A stretch of DNA of 64,000 nucleotides from Afifellaceae bacterium (GTDB lineage Bacteria; Pseudomonadota; Alphaproteobacteria; Rhizobiales; Afifellaceae). Where the stretch lies: positions 1 to 64,000 of the forward strand of contig JANQKG010000004.1 in the NCBI GenBank assembly GCA_028281235.1. The letters run 5' to 3'. The notes below the pieces were generated by a model. It had not been told where the DNA came from. It worked only from the letters and a program-made list of their open reading frames with translations, and searched no databases. Shown here piece after piece: positions 17,244-26,160 of this stretch. Made by a program: the position numbers and the translations under genes. Positions within the stretch are counted from its first letter, which is position 1; every line of letters begins with the position of its first letter.

Positions 17244-18914
17244 TCAACTCCCGTCCCGAAACCGGTTGGTGATGGGATAGCGGCGGTCGCGCCCGAAATT
17301 CTTGCGCGTGATCTTCACACCGGGCGCGGCCTGGCGGCGCTTGTATTCGGCGATGGTGAGCAGGCCCTCCACCTTCTTCACCACGTCGCGGCCGAAGCCC
17401 TGCTCGACAATGTCGGCGACCGACATTTCCTTCTCCACCAGCGATTCAAGGATTGCGTCCAAGTCCTCGTAAGGCGGGAGCGAATCCTGATCGATCTGGT
17501 TCTCGCGGAGTTCCGCGCTCGGCGCCTTGTCGATGATGGAGACCGGGATCACCTCCCCCTCCGGTCCCAGGCAGCCGGCCGGGCGGGCATGGTTGCGGTA
17601 GCGCGCCAGCCGGTAAACCTCGGTCTTGTAGAGGTCCTTGATCGGATTGAAGCCGCCGTTCATGTCGCCGTAGAGCGTGGCGTAGCCGACCGACACTTCC
17701 GACTTGTTGCCGGTGGTGATCAGCATCAGGCCGAGCTTGTTGGAAACCGCCATCAAGACGACGCCGCGGACGCGCGACTGGATGTTCTCTTCGGTTACGT
17801 CGCGCGGCAGGTTCGCGAAGACGGGCTCCAAGATCGCATCGAACGCCTCCACGGCCGAGGCGACCGGCAGTACGTCGTAGCGGATTCCGAGGCGCTTGGC
17901 GCAATCGGCCGCGTCCCTCAGGCTCTCCTCGGCCGTGTAGCGGTACGGCAGCATGATGGCGTGGACGCGCTCCGGCCCGAGCGCATCGACGGCCATGGCA
18001 GCGGTAACGGCGGAATCGATGCCGCCGGACAGGCCGAGCACGACGCCGCCAAAGCCGTTCTTCTCCACATAATCGCGGAGCCCCAGCACGCAGGCCTGCC
18101 AATTGGCGGCTTGCAGGTCCGGAAGGCTTGCGTCCGGCCCGTCGACGCAGCGCCACCCCCCCTCGCCGCGCTGCCAGCGGGTCAGCGCCAACCCGGTCTC
18201 AAATTGCGGCATCTGAAAGGCGAGCGACCGGTCGGCCTGCAAGCCGAACGAACCGCCGTCGAAGACCAGCTCGTCCTGCCCCGACACCTGGTTGGCGTAA
18301 ATCATCGGAAGATCGGTCTCCACGACGCGGGAGACGGCCACTTGAAGGCGTTCCTCCGCCTTGTTCTGCCAATAGGGCGAGCCGTTCGGCACGATCAGGA
18401 TTTCAGCGCCGGTCTCCGCCAGCGTCTCCACTACGTCGGGGATCCAGATGTCCTCGCAGACCGGCAGCCCGATGCGCACGCCGCGGAAATCGACCGGCCC
18501 CGGTAGCGGCCCAGGCTTGAAGACGCGCATCTCGTCAAAGACGCCGTAATTGGGAAGCTCCACCTTATGGCGGATTGCGGCAATCCGCCCGCCGTCGAGA
18601 AGCAGGACGGAATTGTACAGGCCGCCCTCGTCCGACCAGGGACAGCCAACAACAATGCCGGGCCCGTCGGCGGTGGCGGCGGCCAGCGTCTCGGCCGCCT
18701 CGCGGCACGCGGCCTGCATGGCCGGGCGCAGCACCAAATCTTCCGGCGGATAGCCGCAGAGGAAGAGCTCCGTCAGAACGAGAAGATCAGCGCCTTGAGC
18801 GCGCGCCTCGTCGTGGGCTCTGCGGACCTTCTCCAGGTTCCCGGCGACATCGCCGACGATATTGTTGAGCTGCGCGACGGCGATGGCGAGCGCGCCCGGC
18901 GGGTCTTGGGTCAT
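17244..18914 (-). CDS. nadE: Glutamine-dependent NAD+ synthetase
   Basis: Last step of NAD synthesis, amidating nicotinate adenine dinucleotide with glutamine as nitrogen donor. The N-terminal 270 residues are a nitrilase-type glutaminase (LLVLTELFLCGYPPEDL with Glu49, RHKVELPNYGVFDE with the lysine, GLPVCEDIW with the cysteine). The C-terminal half is the synthetase with ATP-pyrophosphatase loop LGLSGGIDSAVTAAMA and TGNKSEVSVGYATLYGDMNGG. At 556 residues it has the usual two-domain length. Confidence 0.97.
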   Translation of the reverse strand: MTQDPPGALAIAVAQLNNIVGDVAGNLEKVRRAHDEARAQGADLLVLTELFLCGYPPEDLVLRPAMQAACREAAETLAAATADGPGIVVGCPWSDEGGLYNSVLLLDGGRIAAIRHKVELPNYGVFDEMRVFKPGPLPGPVDFRGVRIGLPVCEDIWIPDVVETLAETGAEILIVPNGSPYWQNKAEERLQVAVSRVVETDLPMIYANQVSGQDELVFDGGSFGLQADRSLAFQMPQFETGLALTRWQRGEGGWRCVDGPDASLPDLQAANWQACVLGLRDYVEKNGFGGVVLGLSGGIDSAVTAAMAVDALGPERVHAIMLPYRYTAEESLRDAADCAKRLGIRYDVLPVASAVEAFDAILEPVFANLPRDVTEENIQSRVRGVVLMAVSNKLGLMLITTGNKSEVSVGYATLYGDMNGGFNPIKDLYKTEVYRLARYRNHARPAGCLGPEGEVIPVSIIDKAPSAELRENQIDQDSLPPYEDLDAILESLVEKEMSVADIVEQGFGRDVVKKVEGLLTIAEYKRRQAAPGVKITRKNFGRDRRYPITNRFRDGS

Positions 18915-18964
18915 GCGGCGGATTTAAACGGAGCGAGGAGACGCGGCAATGCGCCCGATGCGGC

Positions 18965-19405
18965 TCAGCCCAGTACGCCGAAGCGGTCGAGGACGGCCAC
19001 AATCCAGACCAGCCCGGCGAGGCACAGGCTGAAGAAGACACTCGTAGAAGCGAGGTCCTTGGTGACGCGGATCGCCTCGTGATGCTCAGGCGTGACATGG
19101 TTGCACAGCCGCTCCACCGCTGTGTTGAGGAATTCCACGACCAGAACGAAGAGCACGCTGGAGACGAGAGCGAGCCATACCCACACATTCGTGGCGACGA
19201 AGAAGGATGCCGGCAGCAGCACTGCTGCGAGCGCGATCTCCTGCTTGATCGCGGCCTCGGTGACCAGGCCCTCACGCAGGCCGCGCGCGGAGTTCAAAGC
19301 GGCGCCGGCGATGCGGGCGAGCCCGCCCTTGCCGGGCAGCGCCGCCTGTCCGCGATGCGCACCAGTGTCACTTGCGGCGTTGCCGCTTTGAGCGTCGGTC
19401 TTCAT
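18965..19405 (-). CDS. dgkA: Diacylglycerol kinase (DgkA family)
   Basis: Integral membrane lipid kinase converting diacylglycerol to phosphatidate. Family motifs are ALNSARGLREGLVTEAAIKQEIALA, VVEFLNTAVERLCNHV (catalytic and metal-binding glutamates and Asn) and TKDLASTSVFFSLCLAGLVW. Three membrane helices are visible. At 146 residues it is slightly longer than the E. coli enzyme because of a polar N-terminal extension of about 30 residues. Confidence 0.93.
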   Translation of the reverse strand: MKTDAQSGNAASDTGAHRGQAALPGKGGLARIAGAALNSARGLREGLVTEAAIKQEIALAAVLLPASFFVATNVWVWLALVSSVLFVLVVEFLNTAVERLCNHVTPEHHEAIRVTKDLASTSVFFSLCLAGLVWIVAVLDRFGVLG

Positions 19406-19425
19406 CTGAACCTCAAGCCGGCGAT

Positions 19426-19836
19426 TTAGCCTGTCGTCGTGTCACGTTCCAGGGCCTGCGGCAGGCTATCGCCGATTGTGTAGTAATCGCCCCTCTCACC
19501 GACGAAGATGTGGTCGGCTAGGTGCAGGCCGGTCGGCTCATCCAGGCAGCCCATGAAGATCGAAATCCGCCGAGAGCCGCGCGGCTCCCAGAAGAGATTC
19601 GCGCCGCATACGCGGCAAAAGCCGCGCCGGGCGTGGTCGCTGGCGGCATACCAGGTGAGCATGTCCTCGCCGGTCAGGCTGAGGTCGGCGCGGTCGATCT
19701 GCGTGGCGGCGATGTGGTGACCCGACTGCCGGCGGCACGTCTTGCAATGGCACGCCTTGGGTGGACGGAACGGCCCGGTCGCGACGAACGTGACACCGCC
19801 GCAATTGCATCGCCCGGTCAGTTGGTTAGTCGACAT
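19426..19836 (-). CDS. GFA family (glutathione-dependent formaldehyde-activating type) zinc protein
   Basis: A 136-residue single-domain protein with the GFA zinc-binding cysteines: GRCNCGGVTF, ACHCKTCRRQSG and FCRVCGANLFWEP. The family is named after Gfa, but most members have unknown substrates. The start at 19836 lies inside the end of the upstream dienelactone hydrolase gene (11-base overlap), so the two are probably co-translated. The frame stays open further upstream but only as antisense-type sequence. Confidence 0.88.
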   Translation of the reverse strand: MSTNQLTGRCNCGGVTFVATGPFRPPKACHCKTCRRQSGHHIAATQIDRADLSLTGEDMLTWYAASDHARRGFCRVCGANLFWEPRGSRRISIFMGCLDEPTGLHLADHIFVGERGDYYTIGDSLPQALERDTTTG

Positions 19837-20500
19837 ATTTGCGAAGCAACGCGAGGGTGCGCTCGCGCGCGGTCGCGGCCGATTGCGGCTCGTATCCTGC
19901 GTGACCGTCGCGGTTGAACGCGTGCCCGCCCCGATAGGTGAAGATCTCCACCTCCGCCGGCACGGCAGTGCGCACGGCCTCCACGTCTGACATGGGGATC
20001 GTCTCGTCGCTCTCGCCGAAATGCATCTGGACGGGGCAGTTCGGCGTCTCGGAGGCGTATTGGACGATGTGGCGGCCGTAATAGCAGGACGCGGCCGACA
20101 CACGTTCCAGCCGCGTCGCGGCAAGCCAGGCGAGCGATCCGCCGAGGCAATAGCCGACCACGCCGACCCGCCCGGCCGACGAGGCGGCAATGCAGGCGGA
20201 CTGCACGTCCATCAGCATGGTCTCAAAGCCGAGGCTCATGGCGAGCGACCGCCCGGCCTCGACGCCGTCGGAATCGTAGGCGAATTCGGTGCCGCGCTGC
20301 TTGCGGTCGAATAGCGCCGGGACGACGCAATAATAGCCTTCTTTTGCCCAGTTATCGGCCACGGCGCGGATATGGGCGTTGACGCCGAAAATCTCCTGGA
20401 CGATCACCAGGCCGCCGCGGTGAGGCGTGGTCGTCGGCGCTGCCTCATAAGCGGTGAAATCGAAGCTGTCCCAGGCCTCGAGCTCGATGATCTCGCCCAT
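19826..20500 (-). CDS. Dienelactone hydrolase family protein
   Basis: A 224-residue alpha/beta hydrolase. The dienelactone hydrolase signatures are [18 protein letters not shown] (with Glu36), the nucleophile elbow GYCLGG (Cys118), the acid FGESDETIP (Asp165) and the histidine GGHAFN (His193), giving the Cys-Asp-His triad. Classical members open dienelactones in chlorocatechol degradation; many are general hydrolases. The first 56 bases overlap the 3' end of the DAHP synthase frame. Confidence 0.9.
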   Translation of the reverse strand: MGEIIELEAWDSFDFTAYEAAPTTTPHRGGLVIVQEIFGVNAHIRAVADNWAKEGYYCVVPALFDRKQRGTEFAYDSDGVEAGRSLAMSLGFETMLMDVQSACIAASSAGRVGVVGYCLGGSLAWLAATRLERVSAASCYYGRHIVQYASETPNCPVQMHFGESDETIPMSDVEAVRTAVPAEVEIFTYRGGHAFNRDGHAGYEPQSAATARERTLALLRKYVD

Positions 20501-21914
20501 TCAAACGCCCATTCGTCGGATTTTGATGATTGTCACCAGCCTGCGCGGCGACCTTGACCTCGCGGGCGGAGCGCTCGCGTTTCAAAAGCTCGGCGATGAG
20601 GAAGGCTAGCTCCAGCGCCTGCTCCGCGTTCAGCCGCGGATCGCAATGGGTGTGATAGCGATCTGACAGATCGTCGGCGGAGATGGCGCGCGCGCCGCCG
20701 GTGCATTCGGTGACGTTCTTGCCGGTCATCTCCACATGCACGCCGCCGGCATGGGTGCCTTCCGCGCGGTGCACGGCGAAGAAATCCTCCACCTCCGACA
20801 GGATCTTGTCGAACGGTCGGGTCTTGTAGCTGTTGAGGCTGACAGTGTTGCCGTGCATCGGGTCGCAGGACCACAGCACCGTGCGGCCCTCGCGCTCCAC
20901 CGCGCGGATCAGCGCCGGCAGCTTCGCCCCCACCTGACCGGCGCCGAAACGGCAGATCAGCGTCAGCCGGCCCGGCTCGTTCTGTGGGTTGAGGAGGTCG
21001 ATGAGCCGCAACAAGCCGTCCGGCTCCAGCGAGGGGCCGCATTTCAGCCCCAGCGGATTCCTGATGCCGCGGCAGAACTCGACATGCGCATGGTCAGGCT
21101 GGCGCGTGCGGTCGCCGATCCAGATCATGTGGCCTGAGGTGGCGTACCAGTCGCCGCTGGTGGAATCGACGCGCGTCAGCGCCTGCTCGTAGCCGAGAAG
21201 CAGCGCTTCGTGGCTGGTGAAGAAATCCGTCTGGCGCAGCTCCGGGTTGGAATCCGGCTCAATCCCAATGGCGCGCATGAAGGAGAGCGTCTCGGTGATC
21301 TGGTCGGCCAGAATCTCGTAGCGCTCGCGCTGCGGGCTGTCGGCGACGAAGCCGAGCATCCATTGGTGCACGTGATCGAGATTGGCGTAGCCGCCCTGCG
21401 CGAAGGCGCGCAGAAGATTGAGCGTGGCCGCGGACTGGCGGTAGGCCATGGCCTGGCGCATCGGGTCAGGCGCGCGCGCTTCGGCCGTGAATTCCATGCC
21501 GTTGATGACATCGCCGCGATAGCTCGGCAGCTCCACATCGCCCTGCCGCTCCGTCGGCGCGGAGCGCGGCTTGGCGAACTGCCCGGCAATGCGGCCGACC
21601 TTCACCACCGGCGATTTCGCCGCAAAAGTCAAAACCACCGCCATCTGTAGGAAGACGCGGAAGAAATCGCGGATGTTGTCGGCGCCGTGCTCGGCGAAAC
21701 TCTCCGCGCAATCACCGCCTTGCAGCAGGAAACCCTGTCCATCAGCAACGGCGGCCAGCTGGGTCTGGAGTTGGCGCGCCTCGCCTGCAAAAACGAGCGG
21801 CGGATAGGTGGCAAGCCGCGCCTCGACGGCGGCGAGCGCCTCAAGGTCGGGATAGACCGGCGCCTGCTCAATCGGTAGGTCGCGCCAGCTTGCCGGTGTC
21901 CACTTCTTGCTCAT
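20445..21914 (-). CDS. Class II 3-deoxy-7-phosphoheptulonate (DAHP) synthase
   Basis: First step of the shikimate pathway, condensing phosphoenolpyruvate and erythrose 4-phosphate. The plant-like class II type is clear from [93 protein letters not shown] and [10 protein letters not shown]. At 489 residues it is about 25-30 longer than usual: the frame runs 56 bases into the dienelactone hydrolase gene, and the last 30 residues do not look like the family. The enzyme is probably subject to aromatic amino acid feedback, as is usual for class II. Confidence 0.96.
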   Translation of the reverse strand: MSKKWTPASWRDLPIEQAPVYPDLEALAAVEARLATYPPLVFAGEARQLQTQLAAVADGQGFLLQGGDCAESFAEHGADNIRDFFRVFLQMAVVLTFAAKSPVVKVGRIAGQFAKPRSAPTERQGDVELPSYRGDVINGMEFTAEARAPDPMRQAMAYRQSAATLNLLRAFAQGGYANLDHVHQWMLGFVADSPQRERYEILADQITETLSFMRAIGIEPDSNPELRQTDFFTSHEALLLGYEQALTRVDSTSGDWYATSGHMIWIGDRTRQPDHAHVEFCRGIRNPLGLKCGPSLEPDGLLRLIDLLNPQNEPGRLTLICRFGAGQVGAKLPALIRAVEREGRTVLWSCDPMHGNTVSLNSYKTRPFDKILSEVEDFFAVHRAEGTHAGGVHVEMTGKNVTECTGGARAISADDLSDRYHTHCDPRLNAEQALELAFLIAELLKRERSAREVKVAAQAGDNHQNPTNGRLNGRDHRARGLGQLRFHRL

Positions 21915-22086
21915 TGCCCTTGACCCAAACGCTCGGTGCGCGCCGTGCGCCCTAAAACACGTCGGGGTCTATAGGCTCTTTGCTTCGTGAGCGCCAGCGA
22001 TCAGCCTCCACCCGGCGCTATCGCCAGGCCACGGGGATCGATAGGAATATTATCCTCGCCCCCCAAGATACCGGCCTACACTTGCC

Positions 22087-22878
22087 ATGATGGACCGGAC
22101 GAGACCACAATTGCGCCTGCGAACGAGCCGGCATGCAGGCGCTTCAGCACTTGCGTCGCGCTACCGGGCGGCTGGTCGGCATGTGCTGCGCACCGTTGCG
22201 CGGCTCAACGCACTTCTCCGCAAGGCCAATTTCAACCCTAACCAGCCGCGCCTGCCGCGCGGCCGTCCGGACGGCGGACAATGGACGCGCGTGCCGGGCG
22301 CGCCGTCACCTGAATCGAACCGGCAGGACCCGCCCGTCCCGAGCGGGCCGCCGGTGCGCGTCGGCACTGACAGCGACCCGTTGGACATCCCGCGCGAGCG
22401 GCCGCGAACCGAGAAAGAGCGCAACGCCACGGCCCGCCGCGTAGCGAGGTGGCTGTTCCGCAATGGCTACCGGGTCGGCCTGCGCCTTTCGCCGATCGGC
22501 CGGGCCATCGACGCCGCGCAGCTCGGTCTTTGGATTTATGAGCAGGCGCCGCTGATCAACGCCTATCTCGACCCGCCGAAGACAATGGCCGAGTTGCAGC
22601 GCAGGCGCGGCCGAGACATGGCCGGATATGACACCCATCATATTGTCGAGCGCACGGCGGCGCGGCAGGATGGATACCCAGGGAGCCGGATCGAGGCACA
22701 GGAGAACAAGGTGGTGATCCCAAGGCTCAAGCATTGGCTGATCACGCGCTGGTATATGACAAAGAACAAGAACTTCGGCGGGCTTTCCCCCCGAGACTAT
22801 CTGAGGGGCAGGAGCTGGGCAGAGCGTCGGAGGATCGGAATCAGAGCCCTTATCCTTCACGGAGTGCTCAAGCCATGA
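22087..22878 (+). CDS. Putative polymorphic-type nuclease toxin with GYDTHHIVE motif
   Basis: A 263-residue protein with two parts. The N-terminal part is arginine/proline-rich and contains FNPNQPRLPRGRPDGGQWT, a linker often seen in phage- or secretion-associated proteins of Rhizobiales. The C-terminal ~90 residues begin with YDTHHIVERTAARQDGYPGSRI and continue with RIPRLKHWLI-like and GLSPRDYLRGRSWAERR segments, resembling HNH/His-Me finger nucleases. The stop overlaps the next gene as ATGA, so it is coupled to a DUF2019 gene. I infer a toxin with its immunity protein. No signal peptide is seen and no clear ribosome-binding site precedes the ATG. Confidence 0.6.
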   Translation: MMDRTRPQLRLRTSRHAGASALASRYRAAGRHVLRTVARLNALLRKANFNPNQPRLPRGRPDGGQWTRVPGAPSPESNRQDPPVPSGPPVRVGTDSDPLDIPRERPRTEKERNATARRVARWLFRNGYRVGLRLSPIGRAIDAAQLGLWIYEQAPLINAYLDPPKTMAELQRRRGRDMAGYDTHHIVERTAARQDGYPGSRIEAQENKVVIPRLKHWLITRWYMTKNKNFGGLSPRDYLRGRSWAERRRIGIRALILHGVLKP

Positions 22879-23246
22879 CATTCACCAACCTGAAGGCCAT
22901 AGCCACTGAGAAACTGGTCGCTCGCGTCGCTGAGATCGGCGAAGCGCAGGACGAGACCACGCTCTATGACGACGTCGACACATACAACCGGTTGTTCGAC
23001 GAAGAGGATGCCATCCTGGAGGAACTCAAAGCGCGCGCCGGCGACCAACGGCATGCCCTGCTCCCGCTCCTCGACCACCCGAACATCCAGGTGCGCCTGA
23101 ACGTTGCGAAGTCGACGCTGGCGATCGCGCCGCAGGCAGCACGGCGTGAGATCGAAGCGATTGCCAAGCGAGTTGACGTGCCGCAGGGTGGTGATGCCGG
23201 GATGGCGCTTTGGGCCTTGGATGAAGGGATATTCAAGCCCGAATAA
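22875..23246 (+). CDS. DUF2019 protein, probable immunity protein (copy 1)
   Basis: A 123-residue, mostly alpha-helical protein of the DUF2019 type: TEKLVARVAEIGEAQDETTLYDD near the N-terminus, then RHALLPLLDHPNIQVRLNVAKSTLAIAPQAARREIEAIA, which reads like a HEAT repeat. It ends in MALWALDEGIFKPE. ATGA overlap with the preceding nuclease-like gene indicates translational coupling. A second, damaged copy follows 10 bases later. A role as antidote to the upstream protein is inferred from position, not shown. Confidence 0.7.
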   Translation: MTFTNLKAIATEKLVARVAEIGEAQDETTLYDDVDTYNRLFDEEDAILEELKARAGDQRHALLPLLDHPNIQVRLNVAKSTLAIAPQAARREIEAIAKRVDVPQGGDAGMALWALDEGIFKPE

Positions 23247-23256
23247 GGGCCGGTAA

Positions 23257-23633
23257 ATGGCATCACCCCGCAAGCTGAAGGCCATGACCACAGAGCAACT
23301 GATCGCTCGCTTCGTGGAGATCGGCGAAGCACAGGACGAGACCGAGCTCTATGATGACGATGTGGCGATATACAATCGCTTATTCGACGAGAAGACTGTC
23401 ATCCTAGGCGAGCTCAAGAGCCGCTCCGGCGACCAGCGTCATGCCTTGCTGCCGCTGCTTGACCATCCCAACATCCAAGTTCGGTCGAACGCTGCTAAAG
23501 CGACATTGGCAATCGCGCCGGCTGCAGCACGGCTGGAGCTTGAGGCCATTGCCAAGCGATGGACGTGCCGCAGGGCGGAGCCGCAGGTATGACGCTATGG
23601 GCCCTGGACGAAGGTATCTTCAAGCCCGAATAA
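23257..23633 (+). pseudogene. DUF2019 protein copy 2, frameshifted near its 3' end
   Basis: Tandem paralogue of the gene at 22875. Translation matches copy 1 through IAPAAARLELEAIAKR and then diverges. Compared with copy 1 (CGAGTTGACGTG), the sequence here is CGATGGACGTG, one base short, at about 23559-23562. Restoring one base recovers DVPQGGAAGMTLWALDEGIFKPE and a stop at 23631-23633, the same ending as copy 1. As it stands, the frame ends at 23592 with 111 residues, the last ten or so altered. It may still fold, so it could be an altered protein and not a dead gene. Confidence 0.75.
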
Positions 23634-23793
23634 GGGCCGAGCCAGCGGTTCACCTAGTGGCTTGACCCTGCGCGCCGTCCCTTGCCCTTCGAGGCTCGCC
23701 CCGCTTCGTGGAACTTCACACCTCAGGGTGAGGGACGATTGTTTGCCCACGACCGTTCCCCATTCCTCATCTTGAGGTGCGAGGGGGGCGCGC

Positions 23794-24492
23794 TCAGCGC
23801 CCCAGATACCGATCGATCGCCGGATTACGCCCCGGCCTGAGCATCTCAGCGGGCGGTGCGGCGTCGCGCACCTCGCCGTCGGCCACGAACGCCATCAGGT
23901 CAGCCGCGTCGCCGATATCCTCAGGCGTGTGGAGCGAGACGAGCACGGTCAGGCCCTCCTCGCGGCGAAGCGCATCGATCAGCGCGATCATCTCCTGACG
24001 CAGGCCCGGATCGAGCCCGCTGAACGGCTCGTCGAGGAGCATCAGCGGCTGCCGCCGCGCCAGCGCGCGGGCAAGCGCTACGCGCTGCCGTTGGCCGCCG
24101 GAAAGCATGCCGGGCCGCCTCGCGCCGAGGCCGGAAAGCCCCACCCGCTCAAGCGCGCGCTCAACGGCGTCGCGCTGCTCGGCGCTCAGCCTCAGCCGTG
24201 GGTCGAGGCCAAGGCCGACATTCTCCGTGGCGGTCAGATGCGGGAAGAGATTGTGCTCCTGGAACAGGATGGAGAGCGGCCGCTTGGCCGGCTCCAGGCC
24301 GATGAGGTCCTGGCCGGCGAAGCGGAGCGTGCCGGCGATCGGGGGCTCGAAGCCGGCAATGGCGTGCAGCAAGGTGGTCTTGCCGCCGCCGGAGGGGCCG
24401 ATCAGGCCGCAGAGCGCGCCCGCGGGCACTGAGAGCGTGTAGCGGGCGCGGAAGTCCGGGTATTGGAGTGTCAGGTCAGCGGCTTCGAGCAA
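23794..24492 (-). CDS. thiQ: Thiamine ABC transporter ATP-binding protein
   Basis: A 232-residue ABC ATPase energising thiamine/TPP uptake. Walker A GPSGGGKTT (residues 32-40), Q-loop LFQEHNLFPHLTATENV, signature [15 protein letters not shown], Walker B LMLLDEPFSGLDP and H-loop SLHTPEDIG are present. It overlaps the 3' end of thiP by 17 bases. The assignment to thiamine comes from its place in a riboswitch-controlled thiBPQ operon and the short length typical of ThiQ. Confidence 0.95.
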   Translation of the reverse strand: MLEAADLTLQYPDFRARYTLSVPAGALCGLIGPSGGGKTTLLHAIAGFEPPIAGTLRFAGQDLIGLEPAKRPLSILFQEHNLFPHLTATENVGLGLDPRLRLSAEQRDAVERALERVGLSGLGARRPGMLSGGQRQRVALARALARRQPLMLLDEPFSGLDPGLRQEMIALIDALRREEGLTVLVSLHTPEDIGDAADLMAFVADGEVRDAAPPAEMLRPGRNPAIDRYLGR

Positions 24493-26053
24493 GCGGGTCT
24501 CCGGACCATCGTTGCGCGGCGAGGAAAAGCGTCAGCACCAAGATGGCCAGAAGCAGCGCCACGGAGGCGGATTCCGCCATGCGGTAGGCACCCATCCGCT
24601 CAAACAGAAGGAGCGGCAACGTGACGAGGTTGCCTGAGCCGAAGAACGCCGCAACGCCGAGATCGCCCAGCGAATACGCCGTTGCGATGGCGAGTGCCGC
24701 AAGCAACGGTCGCCGCAGGATCGGCCAGTCCACCAGCTTGAGCCGCCAAATTCCGGTGATCCCGAGGCTCTCCGCCAGAGGGCCGTAGCGCTCCGCCGAC
24801 AGCACGATGGGCGGCTCCACCTGACGCAGCACGAACGGCAGCGCCATCAGCGCGTTGACCAGAATGATCAACGGAATGGAAAGCGCGAACGGGTCGGCGA
24901 TGGGCCTGAGCACGACGAAGAGCCCGGCCGAGAGCGCCACCGGCGGCACGGCCAGGATCAGGCCCGCCGGCAGCGTCATGGCGCTCGCCCGAATGATCCG
25001 GCCGGACGCCACCAGGCGACGCGCGGAGACGGCAAGCCCAAGCGCCAGAGCCAACGCCAGGAGCGCTGCGGGGATTGCGATGGCGAAGCTGGTCAATGTG
25101 GCGCGCGCTACATCGGCGCTGATGAGGCTGGCAAGACCGGCGATGCCTGCCAGCGCGACCGCCAGAAGCGGCGGCAGCACCAGAAGCGCCGCTATGGCGA
25201 GCACGACGGCGTCCACCGCCCGCGCGGCCGGCAAGGCGGTGTCCGGCCGCGCGATCGCCGCACCGATTGCCGCGCTTTCGCCGGGGCGACGCACAAGCCA
25301 GAGCACCGGCAGCGCAAAGCCCAGGCAGATCAGCACCTGAAGCAGCGCGAGCAGGCCGGCGCGAGCGAAATCAACGTCGAAGCGGACGGATTCATAGATC
25401 GCCACTTCCAATGTGGCGGCGCGCGGGCCGCCGCCGAGCATCAGCACGATCGCGAAGCTGGTGAAGCACAGGAGGAAGATCAGCGCGGCGAGCGCCGGCG
25501 CCTCGCGCTTCAGGACCGGCCAGTCGATCAGGCGAAAGAGCGCAAGCGGCCGCATGCCGAGCTGCGCGGCGAGCCGCCAATGCTCGCCCGGCACGGCTGC
25601 CAGCACGGCGAGGAACACGCGTGCGGCGAGCGGCGCGTTGAAAAAGACATGGGCGATCAGGATGCCCGGCAGGCCGTAGATCCAGCCGCCCAGCTCCAGG
25701 CCGACGAGGCGCGCGCTTTCGCCGAGCCACCCGGCGCGGCCTGCGACCGCGACAATGCCGAAAGCGGCCACGACCTGAGGCAGGACGCTGGCGAGGTTGA
25801 GCGCTGCGATGAAGGCGTCGCGGCCGGGAAATCGCGCCCGCCGGGCCAGTGCCAATGCCAGCGCTGCGCCAAGCAGAATGGAGAGCACCGTGGAAAGCGT
25901 CGCTTGCAGCACCGTGAAGCGCACGACGCTCGCCACATAGCGCCAGGGCAGGTCTGCGGCCTCTCCGCCTGCGGCGATCAGAAGCCCGGCAAAGCCGGCC
26001 AGCACGACGCCGCCGATCAGCACCAGCGCCGCAAAGCCGGGTAGGAGCTTCAT
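24476..26053 (-). CDS. thiP: Thiamine ABC transporter permease
   Basis: A 525-residue fused permease with about 12 membrane helices and two copies of the inner-membrane BPD domain, as in ThiP and other iron/thiamine-type permeases. The coupling helices appear as SARLVGLELGGWIYGLPGILIAHVFFNAPL in the first half and AERYGPLAESLGITGIWRLKLVDWPILRRPLLAAL in the second. The start MKLLPGFAALVLIGG at 26053 fits homologues; the longer frame to 26185 runs through an intergenic hairpin. Confidence 0.94.
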   Translation of the reverse strand: MKLLPGFAALVLIGGVVLAGFAGLLIAAGGEAADLPWRYVASVVRFTVLQATLSTVLSILLGAALALALARRARFPGRDAFIAALNLASVLPQVVAAFGIVAVAGRAGWLGESARLVGLELGGWIYGLPGILIAHVFFNAPLAARVFLAVLAAVPGEHWRLAAQLGMRPLALFRLIDWPVLKREAPALAALIFLLCFTSFAIVLMLGGGPRAATLEVAIYESVRFDVDFARAGLLALLQVLICLGFALPVLWLVRRPGESAAIGAAIARPDTALPAARAVDAVVLAIAALLVLPPLLAVALAGIAGLASLISADVARATLTSFAIAIPAALLALALALGLAVSARRLVASGRIIRASAMTLPAGLILAVPPVALSAGLFVVLRPIADPFALSIPLIILVNALMALPFVLRQVEPPIVLSAERYGPLAESLGITGIWRLKLVDWPILRRPLLAALAIATAYSLGDLGVAAFFGSGNLVTLPLLLFERMGAYRMAESASVALLLAILVLTLFLAAQRWSGDPLARSR

Positions 26054-26102
26054 CGCGAGGCCGTGGCGTGGGCGACGCCATCGCCACTTGCCGCAGCGCC
26101 GC

Positions 26103-26124
26103 ACCTCCCCGCAAGGGGGAAGGT
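26103..26124. repeat. ACCTCCCC/GGGGGAAGGT hairpin
   Basis: Short inverted repeat with loop GCAA in the 107-base gap between thiB and thiP. It is related to the hairpin at 9858-9880. In an ABC operon such a hairpin could reduce permease expression relative to the binding protein, but this is inference. Confidence 0.45.
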
Positions 26125-26160
26125 GGAGGGCTGTGCCTGCGTCATGCGTTGCCGGCACGC

